In this document: positions 15,396 to 24,761 of the stretch, in pieces
Numbering within the stretch: position 1 is the first letter of the stretch
Layout of the letters: every line of letters starts with the position of its first letter
Assembly: GCA_018266395.1 (NCBI GenBank)
Contig: JAFEAM010000010.1
Location: 97,891-140,036, forward strand
Length of the DNA: 42,146 bases
Reading direction: 5' to 3'
Source of the DNA: Bacteroidota bacterium
GTDB taxonomy: Bacteria > Bacteroidota > Bacteroidia > Cytophagales > Cyclobacteriaceae
Made by a program: the position numbers and the translations under genes
Notes under the pieces: model-generated
What the model saw: only the letters and a program-made list of their open reading frames with translations
What the model was told of the DNA's origin: nothing
The model's database searches: none

Positions 15396-17627
15396 TTACC
15401 GCATCATCAGTATGTTGCTGGCGGCATTGATCTGTGCGGTGTACTCGTTGATGGCCTTGGCAGCAATTTCAATCTGCTCCTGTGCTTCCCTCCAGTTACG
15501 CTGTTCAATGGCTTCGCGCACACCGGGCAATGTTTTTACACCGTATCCGGTATAGAAACCGGGAGCATAAATGGTGTGACGGAACCAGCCGCGACGGGGA
15601 AGACCATTTGTAGACAACAGTTTCTGTTCTGCCTGACGCAGTAGTTGATTAAGCTTTTCAAGATTGGTATTGGGCTTCGGATTCAAACTATAAAGCTCTG
15701 CAAATTGGGTTGCACTCTTATCCAGGGTGGCAATGGCGTTCTGCAAACTGGAAAAGTTGAGATAGGGTACCGGATCTTTGGAAACTGGTGGAATATATTT
15801 TTCGGTAGGGTCAGAAGCCTGCACGTAACGGTTCTCTTTCACGAGCTGATTCTCGAATTCGGTTGATTCTCTCAGGTTGTCGGTCATTGCCAGCACTTCC
15901 GCCATGTAGCCCGCCACGGTTCGATGAAATCCCTTGAAGTCAAAAGGAAGTACATCCGCATTTGCGAGACGCAGGGTGATGCGGCCAGTAGTCTTGGCCA
16001 GGGCAGCGCCATATGCAAAGGTCGGATCTACAAACCGCTTGAAGTGATCATAAGAATCGTAAACAGAGTGGTAAACACCCGCGCCTCCTTCACCACCGTA
16101 ACCCACGTTGAGGGAAGGCACACCCAGATGCTGAATGAACGGGGTGTAATCTGATCCGGATCCCAGTGCCCCCAGAATCATTCCTTTTCTGTTAAGGGCG
16201 TCTTTACGGTTCTTTGCAGGTCCAGGTTGTGCGGCCATGAAGGACTTGACTCTTTCAAGTGCTGATACCCCTGTTTCTGGGTCGGTGACATCTCGGCCCA
16301 CCTCGCTCACCAGCGTTTCGAGTGTATGCGATCCCTGCACAAACAGGAAGCCCCGCCCGTTACCGTCAGAGTTGATGTAGGCTACTGCCTTTTGCTGCAG
16401 TTCTGATGCGTGGTGTTCTGCCCATTCAGTGGAGCCGATGAGCCCTGGTTCTTCTCCATCCCATGCGCAATAGATAATAGAACGCTTTGGCGGATTGCCA
16501 TTTCTGGCCATCTCACCGATGATGCGGGCTTCTTCCATTTCTGCGACCATGCCGCTCAGTGGATCACTTGCTCCGTTAACCCAGCCATCATGGTGGTTGC
16601 CGCGGATGACCCATTCATCAGGATAAACCGATCCCTTCAGTTTGGCTACGACATCGAGGCAATCAACCATCTTCCAGTCGAACTGGAGTTTGAGATGAAC
16701 TTTTGCAGGACCAGGTCCAATGTGATAAGTAATGGGTAGCGCGCCGCGCCAGCGGTCAGGTGCAACCGGACCGGTCATGGCAGCGAGCAGCGGCTGTGCG
16801 TCTCCATAGGAGATAGGCAGAACCGGAATCTTGATAAGATTGGTAACATCTTTACGATCGAGCCTCTTGGCATCTTCCGTTGCTCCGATGCCAGGTGTTA
16901 ATGGATCGCCGGGGTATACCGGCATGTCCATGACAGAACCTCTTTGTGCACCGTCTTTGGGACGATAAGGACCTTTGGGATAGACGTCTCCCTGGCTGTA
17001 TCCATCTTCCTGCGGATCGGAATAAATAAGACAGCCGATGGCACCATGCTCCTGCGCAACTTTGGGTTTGATCCCGCGCCATGAACCACCATATTTTGCA
17101 ATGACAATTTTTCCTTTCACGTCGATGCCCATCCTCTCCAGTTGCTCATAGTCATCGGGAATTCCGTAGTTGACAAATACCAGCTCTCCTGTGACATCTC
17201 CATCAGGTGACCATGCATTATATACGGGGAGTTGTTCTCCTATTTGTGATGAAGTGCCATCTTCCTTCAGGGCAGGCTCGGCCAGTTTCGCTGTGAATTT
17301 GACGGGCCCTGTCATTTCGAGGAGGCGGGTTTTGGGAACAGGGAATAGAATTTTGTATGAAACAACATCAGCCTCATAACCCCAGCTGCGGAATTTATCC
17401 CGCATGAATTCAGCGTTAGCCTTTCCCTGGGGGGAGGAAACATGATGAGGGTGGGAAGTGAGGAACTTCAGCCACTGATCCAGATTCTGGGCGTTAACCT
17501 GGCTGTCGAACTGTTGTTCCATTTTGAATTGGGCATCAGCACCTTCTTTTGTGAACCCGGTGATGGATTTCTGCCCCAGGCAGTGAATACTGAACAATGC
17601 GGCAATGAGCAATAAGAAATATTTCAT
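15396..17627 (-). CDS. Exported M28 metallopeptidase, glutamate carboxypeptidase II-like
   Basis: Zinc peptidase of 743 residues with signal peptide (about 1-19, ending CLGQ). A PA domain (VFVNYGIPDDYEQL to the YPGDPLTPG segment) is inserted before the catalytic domain. Zinc ligands are visible in NHHDGWVNGASDP (His, Asp), WDGEEPGLIGS (Glu pair), an Asp in INSDGNG, and a late His in GVYHSVYDS. A C-terminal helical dimerisation-type domain follows (about 580-743). The order PA-M28-helical and the GPYRPKDGAQRGS stretch resemble the PSMA/NAALADase family. The ATG at 17625-17627 is chosen over TTG at 17651. First gene before the amidohydrolase. Confidence 0.87.
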   Translation of the reverse strand: MKYFLLLIAALFSIHCLGQKSITGFTKEGADAQFKMEQQFDSQVNAQNLDQWLKFLTSHPHHVSSPQGKANAEFMRDKFRSWGYEADVVSYKILFPVPKTRLLEMTGPVKFTAKLAEPALKEDGTSSQIGEQLPVYNAWSPDGDVTGELVFVNYGIPDDYEQLERMGIDVKGKIVIAKYGGSWRGIKPKVAQEHGAIGCLIYSDPQEDGYSQGDVYPKGPYRPKDGAQRGSVMDMPVYPGDPLTPGIGATEDAKRLDRKDVTNLIKIPVLPISYGDAQPLLAAMTGPVAPDRWRGALPITYHIGPGPAKVHLKLQFDWKMVDCLDVVAKLKGSVYPDEWVIRGNHHDGWVNGASDPLSGMVAEMEEARIIGEMARNGNPPKRSIIYCAWDGEEPGLIGSTEWAEHHASELQQKAVAYINSDGNGRGFLFVQGSHTLETLVSEVGRDVTDPETGVSALERVKSFMAAQPGPAKNRKDALNRKGMILGALGSGSDYTPFIQHLGVPSLNVGYGGEGGAGVYHSVYDSYDHFKRFVDPTFAYGAALAKTTGRITLRLANADVLPFDFKGFHRTVAGYMAEVLAMTDNLRESTEFENQLVKENRYVQASDPTEKYIPPVSKDPVPYLNFSSLQNAIATLDKSATQFAELYSLNPKPNTNLEKLNQLLRQAEQKLLSTNGLPRRGWFRHTIYAPGFYTGYGVKTLPGVREAIEQRNWREAQEQIEIAAKAINEYTAQINAASNILMMR

Positions 17628-17706
17628 GATTGGAGTCGTTAGGTGCAGCAATATAGGGGAGACTGTCTATACCCTGAATCCCTTCATGTAAAAGTCGAAT
17701 AGATGT

Positions 17707-17714
17707 TACCTTTG
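17707..17714 (+). promoter_or_regulatory. Candidate -7 element for the gene at 17726
   Basis: TACCTTTG is a perfect match to TAnnTTTG and lies 11 bp before the ATG, implying a very short leader. No convincing TTG/TTTG -33 box is found at the usual distance. Confidence 0.4.
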
Positions 17715-17725
17715 CACGATTCCTG

Positions 17726-18724
17726 ATGATGCGTTTTCTACCGGGTTGTTGCATTTTTTTGATCGCCTTTCAGCATCTGTTTGCACAAAGTCCTGCTGAC
17801 TCCGTCCAATCGCTGTCCGGAGCGGACTCTTCCTATGTTGGCAAATACGCGCGGAAGAATATGATCAGGATGTTTTATGGCGCAAGGGGGAACAGTCTCA
17901 CCTATGAAAGTTTCAGAGGGTCATCGCCAAATCTACAGGGCAGCCTGTACCGGAACATCGGTGATTACATGGGTTTTGGGATTACCTATCGATGGATAGA
18001 TGTTGATGCTTCATTTGCGCTGCCAGGTACTACGTACCTTAAGGAGGAGCGGTCCAACCTGGAACAGTTCAATCTTTCGGCGAGATTTACCACCCGCAGA
18101 TTGGCTTTCCGCGGATACTATATGGATGCAACGGGGGTGGTGTCTGCTTCGGCTAATGATCGATATGTCTCACCACCAGCCGCCCATGAATCGAGACTGG
18201 GGATACAGATGATGTACTTCCTGAATGGATCAAGGTATTCTTACCGGGCTGCATTGTATCAAAATGAAGTGCAGCGCCGGTCCGCCGGTTCCTTTCTCAT
18301 CGGCGTAGAAATCTTTTACCGGGATCTGTCTACGAGCCAGGGGTTGTCGGTTCCGAGCTACGACATTTCACCGCGGTATGGTGATCAGGCTGGGATGAAG
18401 ACACTTCAGGCTCCTGGAATTCTGTTGACGCCTGGATATGCTTACACCAAAGTCTGGAAGGAGGGGCAATACTTTGTATCGGGGCTGCTGTCCGCAGGAG
18501 CAGGCGTGGCATTCAATCGCTATCATGCAGATGCTGGTTCCAATACCCGCAATAATCTCGAGACGGCTGCCAACCTCATGTTCAGCGGGGGTTATAATGG
18601 CCCTCAATATTTTGTGCGTCTACTCGTACTTGGCTATTCAAGGTATGAACTGATCGATCCTGCTTTCCTGATGTCGACCAACCTGATGGTTGATGTAATG
18701 GTGGGGTGGAGGTTTGGGGGATAA
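17726..18724 (+). CDS. Exported beta-rich protein, possibly DUF4421-like
   Basis: A 332-residue product with signal peptide ending LFAQ (about residue 20). The remainder alternates aromatic and small residues in strands (MGFGITYRWIDVDASF, YSYRAALYQNEVQ, YFVSGLLSAGAGVAF), as in an outer-membrane barrel or beta-sandwich. The SSYVGKYARKN start and overall size are reminiscent of the Bacteroidota DUF4421 group, but I cannot confirm this. It stands alone, divergent from the M28 gene. Two in-frame ATGs occur in tandem at 17726 and 17729. Confidence 0.65.
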   Translation: MMRFLPGCCIFLIAFQHLFAQSPADSVQSLSGADSSYVGKYARKNMIRMFYGARGNSLTYESFRGSSPNLQGSLYRNIGDYMGFGITYRWIDVDASFALPGTTYLKEERSNLEQFNLSARFTTRRLAFRGYYMDATGVVSASANDRYVSPPAAHESRLGIQMMYFLNGSRYSYRAALYQNEVQRRSAGSFLIGVEIFYRDLSTSQGLSVPSYDISPRYGDQAGMKTLQAPGILLTPGYAYTKVWKEGQYFVSGLLSAGAGVAFNRYHADAGSNTRNNLETAANLMFSGGYNGPQYFVRLLVLGYSRYELIDPAFLMSTNLMVDVMVGWRFGG

Positions 18725-19058
18725 TATGAAGATGAATTATTGCCACGGAGGCACGGATGAATGCAATTAGAAGTTCCGGGAAATCCGTGGCAATGTATTT
18801 TGGCAATAGTTTGCCAGTACGCCTGAACGAAGAGTCTCCTTATCCACTTGCTTTCTGATCCGGGATCACTTCAAAATTGAAAATTCTTTATTCAATAGTG
18901 AATATTCATCAGCTCTGTGTTTCCGTGGCAATTTATTTTGGCTAAGAACTCAGACCGGAGAACGCCTGGCAAGTTTGAGAATGTTTAATAATTGAACGCT
19001 GACTCGAGATCACTTCATAATTCAGAGTTCCCTGTTCAGCATTCACCCTTCAATCTCC
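18725..19058. repeat. Intergenic region with TCCGTGGCAA repeats
   Basis: No gene is seen. An inverted pair TTGCCACGGA (18740-18749) and TCCGTGGCAA (18784-18793) is followed by a direct repeat: the 23 bp from 18784 recur at 18922-18944 with two mismatches. A CTGTTCAGCATTCA segment near 19029-19046 matches part of the duplicated unit at the left edge (about 206-222). It looks like accumulated dispersed repeat fragments. Confidence 0.6.
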
Positions 19059-20009
19059 CTACTTCCTTTTGATGGCCTTCTCAGCCGCAGTTACAATTGC
19101 ATCCGATGAAAGTCCATACTTCTTCAGCAGGTCGGTGGGCTTTCCACTTTCGCCAAAGGTGTCGTTGACCGCCACCATCTCCAGCGGTGTTGGGAGTTCA
19201 CGGGAAAGGAGCTGGGCAATGGCGTCACCCATGCCGCCATTGATTTGATGTTCCTCGCATGTCACCACGCAGCCTGTCTTTTTCACTGAATTCAATATGC
19301 CTTGTGCATCGAGCGGCTTGATGGTGTGGAGATTGATCACTTCCGCATGAATTCCCTTTTCGGCCAGTATGGCCTCTGCCTCGATGGCAAGCCATACGAG
19401 GTGGCCACATGCCAGGATGGAAACATCGCTACCCTCAATCATGGTATCGATCTTTCCAATTTCAAATTTCCTGCCCTCAGTAAATATTGGCCACACTGGT
19501 CGGCCGAAGCGCAAATAGGCTGGTCCTTTGTGGCTGCCAAGCGCAATGGTCGCCTGTTTTGTCTGATGGTAATCGCAAGGAACGATCACTGTCATTCCGG
19601 GAAGCATCTTCATCATACCAATATCCTCAAGGATCTGGTGCGTGGCGCCGTCCTCGCCGAGAGTGAGGCCGGCATGCGAGGCACAGATCTTCACGTTCTT
19701 TTCGGAATAGGCGATGGACTGCCTGATCTGATCATAAACCCTCCCGGTGGAGAAGTTGGCAAAGGTTCCAGTGAAGGGAATCTTTCCCCCGATCGTGAGT
19801 CCGGCAGCAATCCCCATCATGTTGGCCTCTGCAATGCCGGTTTGATAAAAGCGGTCCGGAAAATCCTTCTTGAATGCGTCCATCTTCAATGAGCCGGTGA
19901 GGTCTGCACATAAGGCTACGACGTTGGGATTTTGTTTTCCCAATTCATGCAGGCCGGCGCCGAATCCGGATCGTGTGTCTTTCTTATCGGAGGGGGTGAA
20001 CTTGATCAT
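19059..20009 (-). CDS. Transketolase C-terminal subunit
   Basis: Carries the pyrimidine-binding and C-terminal domains of transketolase as a separate 316-residue chain. TPP-pyrimidine contacts lie in the GIAEANMMGIAAGL segment (with the catalytic Glu), followed by FTGTFANFSTGRVYDQIRQ, HAGLTLGEDGATHQ and the C-terminal GGMGDAIAQLL region. With the N-terminal subunit encoded 56 bp upstream it should form the active enzyme moving two-carbon units in the pentose phosphate pathway. Split transketolases are known in Bacteroidota and archaea. ATG start. Confidence 0.92.
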   Translation of the reverse strand: MIKFTPSDKKDTRSGFGAGLHELGKQNPNVVALCADLTGSLKMDAFKKDFPDRFYQTGIAEANMMGIAAGLTIGGKIPFTGTFANFSTGRVYDQIRQSIAYSEKNVKICASHAGLTLGEDGATHQILEDIGMMKMLPGMTVIVPCDYHQTKQATIALGSHKGPAYLRFGRPVWPIFTEGRKFEIGKIDTMIEGSDVSILACGHLVWLAIEAEAILAEKGIHAEVINLHTIKPLDAQGILNSVKKTGCVVTCEEHQINGGMGDAIAQLLSRELPTPLEMVAVNDTFGESGKPTDLLKKYGLSSDAIVTAAEKAIKRK

Positions 20010-20065
20010 CAGTGAGTATGGTTCCGGTGGATTTATATTCTTTATTGAGTTGAAAGTTTCCTGTG

Positions 20066-20914
20066 CTAGAAGTCGCCGATGGTTTCAGGCAACTGAGCCA
20101 TGGCCTTTTCGAATTCCTCTTTGTTGGGCGCTACGCCGTGCCACTTATGATGTCCCATCATGAAGTCCACGCCGAAGCCCATCACGGTGCGCATCAGGTT
20201 GAGCACCGGTTTCCCTTTTCCGGTCATGGATTTCGCCTTGTCCATCATTGCGATAACTTCCTCGAGGTTGTTGCCGTCCGACTCCAGTACCTCCCATCCA
20301 AATGCCTGCCATTTGGCTTTTAAATTTTTCAGGCTCATGACTTCATCTACGGGGCCGTCAATCTGCTGACCGTTGTAGTCAATGGTGGCGATGAGGTTAT
20401 CAACTTTATGGTGAGCAGCAAACATGGCTGCTTCCCAAATTTGGCCTTCCTGCTGTTCGCCATCGCCCATTAGAACATAGACCAGCCGGTCGTCATGGTT
20501 GAGCTTCTTGCTCAAAGCAGCGCCGATGGCCACTGAGAGACCCTGCCCAAGCGAGCCGGAGGCGACCCGCACACCTGGAAGATGTTCGTGGGTGGCAGGA
20601 TGCCCCTGAAGGCGTGAATTGATGTTGCGGAAAGTGGACAGTTCTTTTACATCGAAATAGCCGGCCCGCGCCAGGCAGGAGTACCACAACGCTGAAAGGT
20701 GACCATTGGAAAGGAAGAACAGATCTTCACCTATGGCGTCCATATTGAACTTAGGGTCGTGCTTCAGTATATGGAAGTAGAGTGCAACCATGTATTCGGT
20801 GCAACCCAATGCAGCACCTGGATGCCCGGATTGGCAATTGTAAACCATCCTTACAGCGTCCCTTCTTACCTGGGAACATAATTTCTTGAGTTGGGCAATG
20901 TCGGGTTGACTCAT
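20066..20914 (-). CDS. Transketolase N-terminal subunit
   Basis: A 282-residue chain with the TPP-diphosphate-binding domain. SGHPGAALGCTEYM (about residues 29-42) is the typical transketolase start, HLSALWYSCLARAGY follows, and the TPP motif runs from MGDGEQQEGQIWEA to ATIDYNGQQIDG (GDG...N). It ends near residue 282, where a full-length enzyme would continue into the next domain. Partner of the chain encoded by 19059-20009. The upstream gap to the amidohydrolase gene is 77 bp. Confidence 0.92.
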   Translation of the reverse strand: MSQPDIAQLKKLCSQVRRDAVRMVYNCQSGHPGAALGCTEYMVALYFHILKHDPKFNMDAIGEDLFFLSNGHLSALWYSCLARAGYFDVKELSTFRNINSRLQGHPATHEHLPGVRVASGSLGQGLSVAIGAALSKKLNHDDRLVYVLMGDGEQQEGQIWEAAMFAAHHKVDNLIATIDYNGQQIDGPVDEVMSLKNLKAKWQAFGWEVLESDGNNLEEVIAMMDKAKSMTGKGKPVLNLMRTVMGFGVDFMMGHHKWHGVAPNKEEFEKAMAQLPETIGDF

Positions 20915-20991
20915 GCGGGGTGGAGATTTGGCGCGAAGATCATGAAAAGTATCAAGCCTGCAAATGCCTGAGTGTTGTCTTTTGGACTCGC

Positions 20992-22419
20992 CTATCGTTT
21001 GTATTTTCCATAGACCGGCTGGCCGGGATAAACCTCTCCGATGGTGGTGCTATTCTTTAATACAAGCGTCCCATTCACCAGCACATGACGGATTCCTTCT
21101 GAGAATTTAAGCCCTCCCTCAAAGGTGGCCTTGTCAATGATGGTGGTAGGGTCGAAAACGGTGATGTCTGCGTCGGCACCGACCTGCAAGCGGCCTTTGT
21201 AATGCATGGACGGAACAAACGGCTCCAGTCTTGTTGCTGGCATGAGTGTAATTTTTCTGATTCCATCCATGAGGCTCATTACTTTGCGTTCACGCACATA
21301 GAGTCCCAGCACCCTAGAGAAGGTGCCGGCCGAGCGCGGATGAGCAAGTTTGGAATAGGGCATGCCATCAGAGGCAACAATGGTAAAGGGTGCGGCGATG
21401 CCCCGGTCAATCCATTCCGGCTTCATATTGTGAATGATGACGATTCCACCTTTTTCGCGGTTCGTCTTGAAAGTTGATTCAGTTAATCTTTCACCGGTTT
21501 CCACCCACTGCAGGTCCCCGTAACCAATTCCCAATACTTTCTGCCAGCCCTCGTCAAACAAAGCCGACTGAAGGAAAGTTGATCCAGCGGTATAGGGGTA
21601 GAGTTCAGTTGAAACATTAAGTCCACGCTGCTGCGCGTTGGAAACCATCCGAAGTGCCAGATCAATCTCATCCAGGGTCACACTGTTGAGATGGACAATG
21701 TGCAGCGCAGCACCGTTAGTAACCGCATCAGAGATCGCCTGCTGGATGGCCATCGCTTTGCCTTCCCTCACATGAGTGAAAATGATCATCTTCTTGTCGG
21801 CGGCAAGCGCGTAGACATTATAGACTTCTTCACGCGTTGCACCCGGGTAGTAGGCGATAGGTACGCCGATGCCTATGGCGCCGGCATACAACTCATTCTC
21901 CAGCAAGGAAAGGGTAGGCTTAAGATCTTCCGCTTTAAGGGCAGCATAATTGGACTGGTTATTCATCACCTGGTCCAGCGTGGAGTTGCCGGACTTTGCC
22001 ATCACTTCAGTTCGCGCCCATTGATGTGATGCAGAAGCGCCATAATTCAGAATAGCCTTTCCCTTTCTTGAATCAAGCCATTTTTGCATGTCGCCCCTGC
22101 CGGATTCCAGTTCCATGGCAGTAGTAACACCATCGTGCATCTGGTATTCATTTTCTTTATTGGTCTGCCCGTGGGCGTGCATGTCGATGAACCCCGGCGA
22201 TACCACCAGGTTACTCACGTCAATTACCTGCTTGCCGGCGAGTTCGGAAGAGGAGATCTCGGCGATGCGGTTGCCAGTGATACCAACATTCCTTATGGCG
22301 TCAAGACCTGTTTCCGGGTCCATTACACGGCCATTCTTAAGTACAATATCATAAAGAGGTTTTTGACCCAGTGCTAAAGAGCAGCAAAGGGACAGGAGTG
22401 AGAGGGCAATAATTTTCAT
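20992..22419 (-). CDS. Exported amidohydrolase, D-aminoacylase-like
   Basis: A 475-residue metal-dependent hydrolase with signal peptide (about 1-18, ending ALGQ). The beta-sandwich part IVLKNGRVMDPETGLDAIRN precedes the metal motif SPGFIDMHAHGQ; later metal-site candidates are IIFTHVRE and LHIVHLNS, and a late Asp in IVASDGMPYS. This fits the N-acyl-D-amino-acid deacylase/dihydroorotase-type group. Exact substrate is unknown. Its ATG is one base after the TAA of the S46 peptidase gene, so the two are almost certainly co-translated; joint use of peptides or N-acyl amino acids is a reasonable inference. Confidence 0.8.
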   Translation of the reverse strand: MKIIALSLLSLCCSLALGQKPLYDIVLKNGRVMDPETGLDAIRNVGITGNRIAEISSSELAGKQVIDVSNLVVSPGFIDMHAHGQTNKENEYQMHDGVTTAMELESGRGDMQKWLDSRKGKAILNYGASASHQWARTEVMAKSGNSTLDQVMNNQSNYAALKAEDLKPTLSLLENELYAGAIGIGVPIAYYPGATREEVYNVYALAADKKMIIFTHVREGKAMAIQQAISDAVTNGAALHIVHLNSVTLDEIDLALRMVSNAQQRGLNVSTELYPYTAGSTFLQSALFDEGWQKVLGIGYGDLQWVETGERLTESTFKTNREKGGIVIIHNMKPEWIDRGIAAPFTIVASDGMPYSKLAHPRSAGTFSRVLGLYVRERKVMSLMDGIRKITLMPATRLEPFVPSMHYKGRLQVGADADITVFDPTTIIDKATFEGGLKFSEGIRHVLVNGTLVLKNSTTIGEVYPGQPVYGKYKR

Positions 22420-22420
22420 G

Positions 22421-24532
22421 TTATGGGCGCGTGAGTTCAGTTACGATTCTGTCTGCTTTATAGATGTATTTCAATCCGGCGAGGATTCCTCCCGCATGTA
22501 CCGAAACGGTGCGATTGGACTCCGGAAGGAAGATGTAGTTGCCGGGGAGGCTTTCCATGTTGCCGTCAAATATCAGCCCCACTACCTCCCGGTTCTTGTT
22601 AATCATCGGACTGCCGGAATTTCCTCCAATGATGTCATTGGTGGAAATGAAGTCGACCGGCTGACTCAAGAGTTCCATAGGAGGATTCTTCCATTTTTCA
22701 GGGAGGTTCCATGGGTACTGTTGGTTAAAAGAGTAATAACGGTCATACATACCGAAGAAGGTCGTATGCACCGGTGCAAGCGTGCCATTGTATTCATAAC
22801 TTTTTACTACACCGTCGGCGATGCGCAGTGAAAATGTTGCATCTGGTGGAATGTCCGTACCATATACCTCGAATAGTAGGAGCGCAAGCCTGGAACGCAG
22901 GTTGCTCAATTTGGCATTGGTCGCGCGGTTCTTGGTGCTCGCAACATCGAGGCGCTGGCCAGCTACCCTTCCAACCTTGAGTAGCGGGTCCTTCGAGGAG
23001 AGTATTTCTTGCGGTCCTTTGGCAAGCAACTCCTCGCGGAAAGCTTTGTCATAGAGCCGCGTCTCTTTCAACAGGGCATCGGCAATTTGTTGCGGATCGC
23101 CGGTGTTGACGTTTTTGGGATATTCGATGGCTTCGTTCTGATTGTCCTTGATGCCGCGCACCATTTTCACATAGGGATCCTGAGTGCCGAGCAGTTCACT
23201 GGCTTCCTTGAAATGCTGTGCGAGGTATTTCCTTTCGATTTCCGCAATAGGAGGGTTCTTGAATTTCTGGATGGACTCTTTGAGTTGGGTGCTGCGCTGG
23301 GGGTCGGTTGTAGTGGCATAGAGGTGGAAGGTGACTGCAAGATCAAAGGCTTTTGAATTGTATCCGTTGGTGTTGAATACGTTCGCATCGTAGAAGCTGA
23401 TTTCCTTCTGGGTCGTTGCTATTTCATCCCAGATGCCAGCCTGTGATTTCAACTTACTGTTCTTTTCAACGGCGCCTTTGAAATCTTTCTCAAATGCCTT
23501 GCGCCGGGAATAGATATAGGGATCCCTTACGCCATCCAGCATGCCGCCGATGGCCTTCAATGAGTTCTCGAAACTGAAGACCACATTTAGTATGCTGTCA
23601 TTTTTGGCTTTTGAATTATAGTCCTGAAGAATGTTGGAACGCGCCGACATCCGCTTGATTGTTGTGGGCCAGGAAAGGTCTTTGAAATAGTCGAGTATGG
23701 ATACCGTTGCCTGCCGGTTGGTTGAGCCGGGGTTGCCGATAACAAATACAGGGTCGCCCTCTGCGGCCCCTTTTGGATTGAACTTGAAGTAGTGCGCAGT
23801 CTTCATCGGCTTGCCGTTTTCTTCATAGACCCTGAAGAAACTGAAATCCAGACAGTACCTTGGATACGTGAAGTTGTCGTAGTCGCCGCCAAAGAATCCC
23901 ATTGCGAGTTCAGGCATCATCACCAGGCGCACGTCGCGATAGCGCCTGAAGCCGTAGAGCGAATACTTTCCGCCCCAATAGAAGGTGAGAGTTTGCAGTT
24001 CCAGTCCTTTCCAATTTTCTTTCTGTCCGTACTCTGCACGGATTGCATCGAATTCCTGATTTCTCTTTTGAACTTTTTCTTCGTCAGTCCTTCCTGTCTC
24101 TGTGACTTTTTGCACGCGGGCTGTGATATCTTCTATCATCACCAGCTGGTGCACGTAAAGTCCTGCGACAGGACGTTCCTCTTCAAGGGTGCGGGCCAAA
24201 AAACCATTGTTGTTGAAATCTTCACCTGGTTTTTGAACGGCTGTACCAGATTGTCGTGCGCAATGGTGGTTGGTCATCACCAGTCCGTCAGCAGATACAA
24301 ATGAGGCTGAACAGTAGTTGGCGAATCGCAGGGCTGACATCCTCGCTTCGTCCAGCCACTGTTGGGTGGGTCGGAACCCATAAGCTTTTTCAAAATAGTC
24401 GACAGGCGGAAAATCGAACGTCCACATCTTGCCGTTGTCGAAGCGGCCGGCACGAACCGTGTCTGCAGTTTGCCCTTGAGAATAGAGCGGCAGGGTAATA
24501 AGGAGTATAAGGAAGCGAAAATGACCTTTCAT
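22421..24532 (-). CDS. Exported S46-family dipeptidyl-peptidase, DPP7-like
   Basis: Serine peptidase of 703 residues removing dipeptides from the N-terminus of peptides in the periplasm. Signal peptide about 1-21 (ending SQGQ). The S46 triad is visible: TNHHC (His, about 88-91), the Asp in CLDFSFFR after a GGDYDNFTYPR stretch, and Ser639 in GGNSGSPM. Eighteen residues after the Ser lies Gly657 (FDGN). In the studied Porphyromonas enzymes Gly at this spot marks DPP7 (hydrophobic P1) and Arg marks DPP11 (acidic P1), so hydrophobic preference is predicted. The ATG at 24530-24532 is chosen over TTG at 24541. Followed by the amidohydrolase after 1 bp. Confidence 0.9.
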   Translation of the reverse strand: MKGHFRFLILLITLPLYSQGQTADTVRAGRFDNGKMWTFDFPPVDYFEKAYGFRPTQQWLDEARMSALRFANYCSASFVSADGLVMTNHHCARQSGTAVQKPGEDFNNNGFLARTLEEERPVAGLYVHQLVMIEDITARVQKVTETGRTDEEKVQKRNQEFDAIRAEYGQKENWKGLELQTLTFYWGGKYSLYGFRRYRDVRLVMMPELAMGFFGGDYDNFTYPRYCLDFSFFRVYEENGKPMKTAHYFKFNPKGAAEGDPVFVIGNPGSTNRQATVSILDYFKDLSWPTTIKRMSARSNILQDYNSKAKNDSILNVVFSFENSLKAIGGMLDGVRDPYIYSRRKAFEKDFKGAVEKNSKLKSQAGIWDEIATTQKEISFYDANVFNTNGYNSKAFDLAVTFHLYATTTDPQRSTQLKESIQKFKNPPIAEIERKYLAQHFKEASELLGTQDPYVKMVRGIKDNQNEAIEYPKNVNTGDPQQIADALLKETRLYDKAFREELLAKGPQEILSSKDPLLKVGRVAGQRLDVASTKNRATNAKLSNLRSRLALLLFEVYGTDIPPDATFSLRIADGVVKSYEYNGTLAPVHTTFFGMYDRYYSFNQQYPWNLPEKWKNPPMELLSQPVDFISTNDIIGGNSGSPMINKNREVVGLIFDGNMESLPGNYIFLPESNRTVSVHAGGILAGLKYIYKADRIVTELTRP

Positions 24533-24731
24533 GGCAGTCAATTTAGAATTGCTACCTAAGGTCTGAAAAAAAGCGAAATGGTAATAATGGAGGCTGGTGA
24601 GTTAGAATGGGATTTTACTTCAACTGGCTATCCGTGCAATCTGTGCGACCTCACCGGGTCGTCGAGCAACCAAGTGGCTATACACCTTAAACCCCACCAG
24701 GGTTCGATGCAATTGCTATTGTTGGGGATTT

Positions 24732-24751
24732 GGCCTCACTACAGTGAGGTC
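24732..24751 (-). terminator. Hairpin downstream of the bcp-type gene
   Basis: CCTCACT (24734-24740) pairs with AGTGAGG (24743-24749), extendable by one wobble and one GC pair. It begins 11 bp after the peroxiredoxin stop on the minus strand. No U-run follows, so it is a weak terminator candidate or an mRNA-end hairpin. The rest of 24533-24761 shows no gene. Confidence 0.35.
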
Positions 24752-24761
24752 GGTCTATTTA

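Noticed and set aside
24691..24727. tRNA-like GGTTCGATGC T-loop with flanking CCCCA/TGGGG
   Set aside because: No acceptor stem, D-arm or anticodon arm can be built around it.
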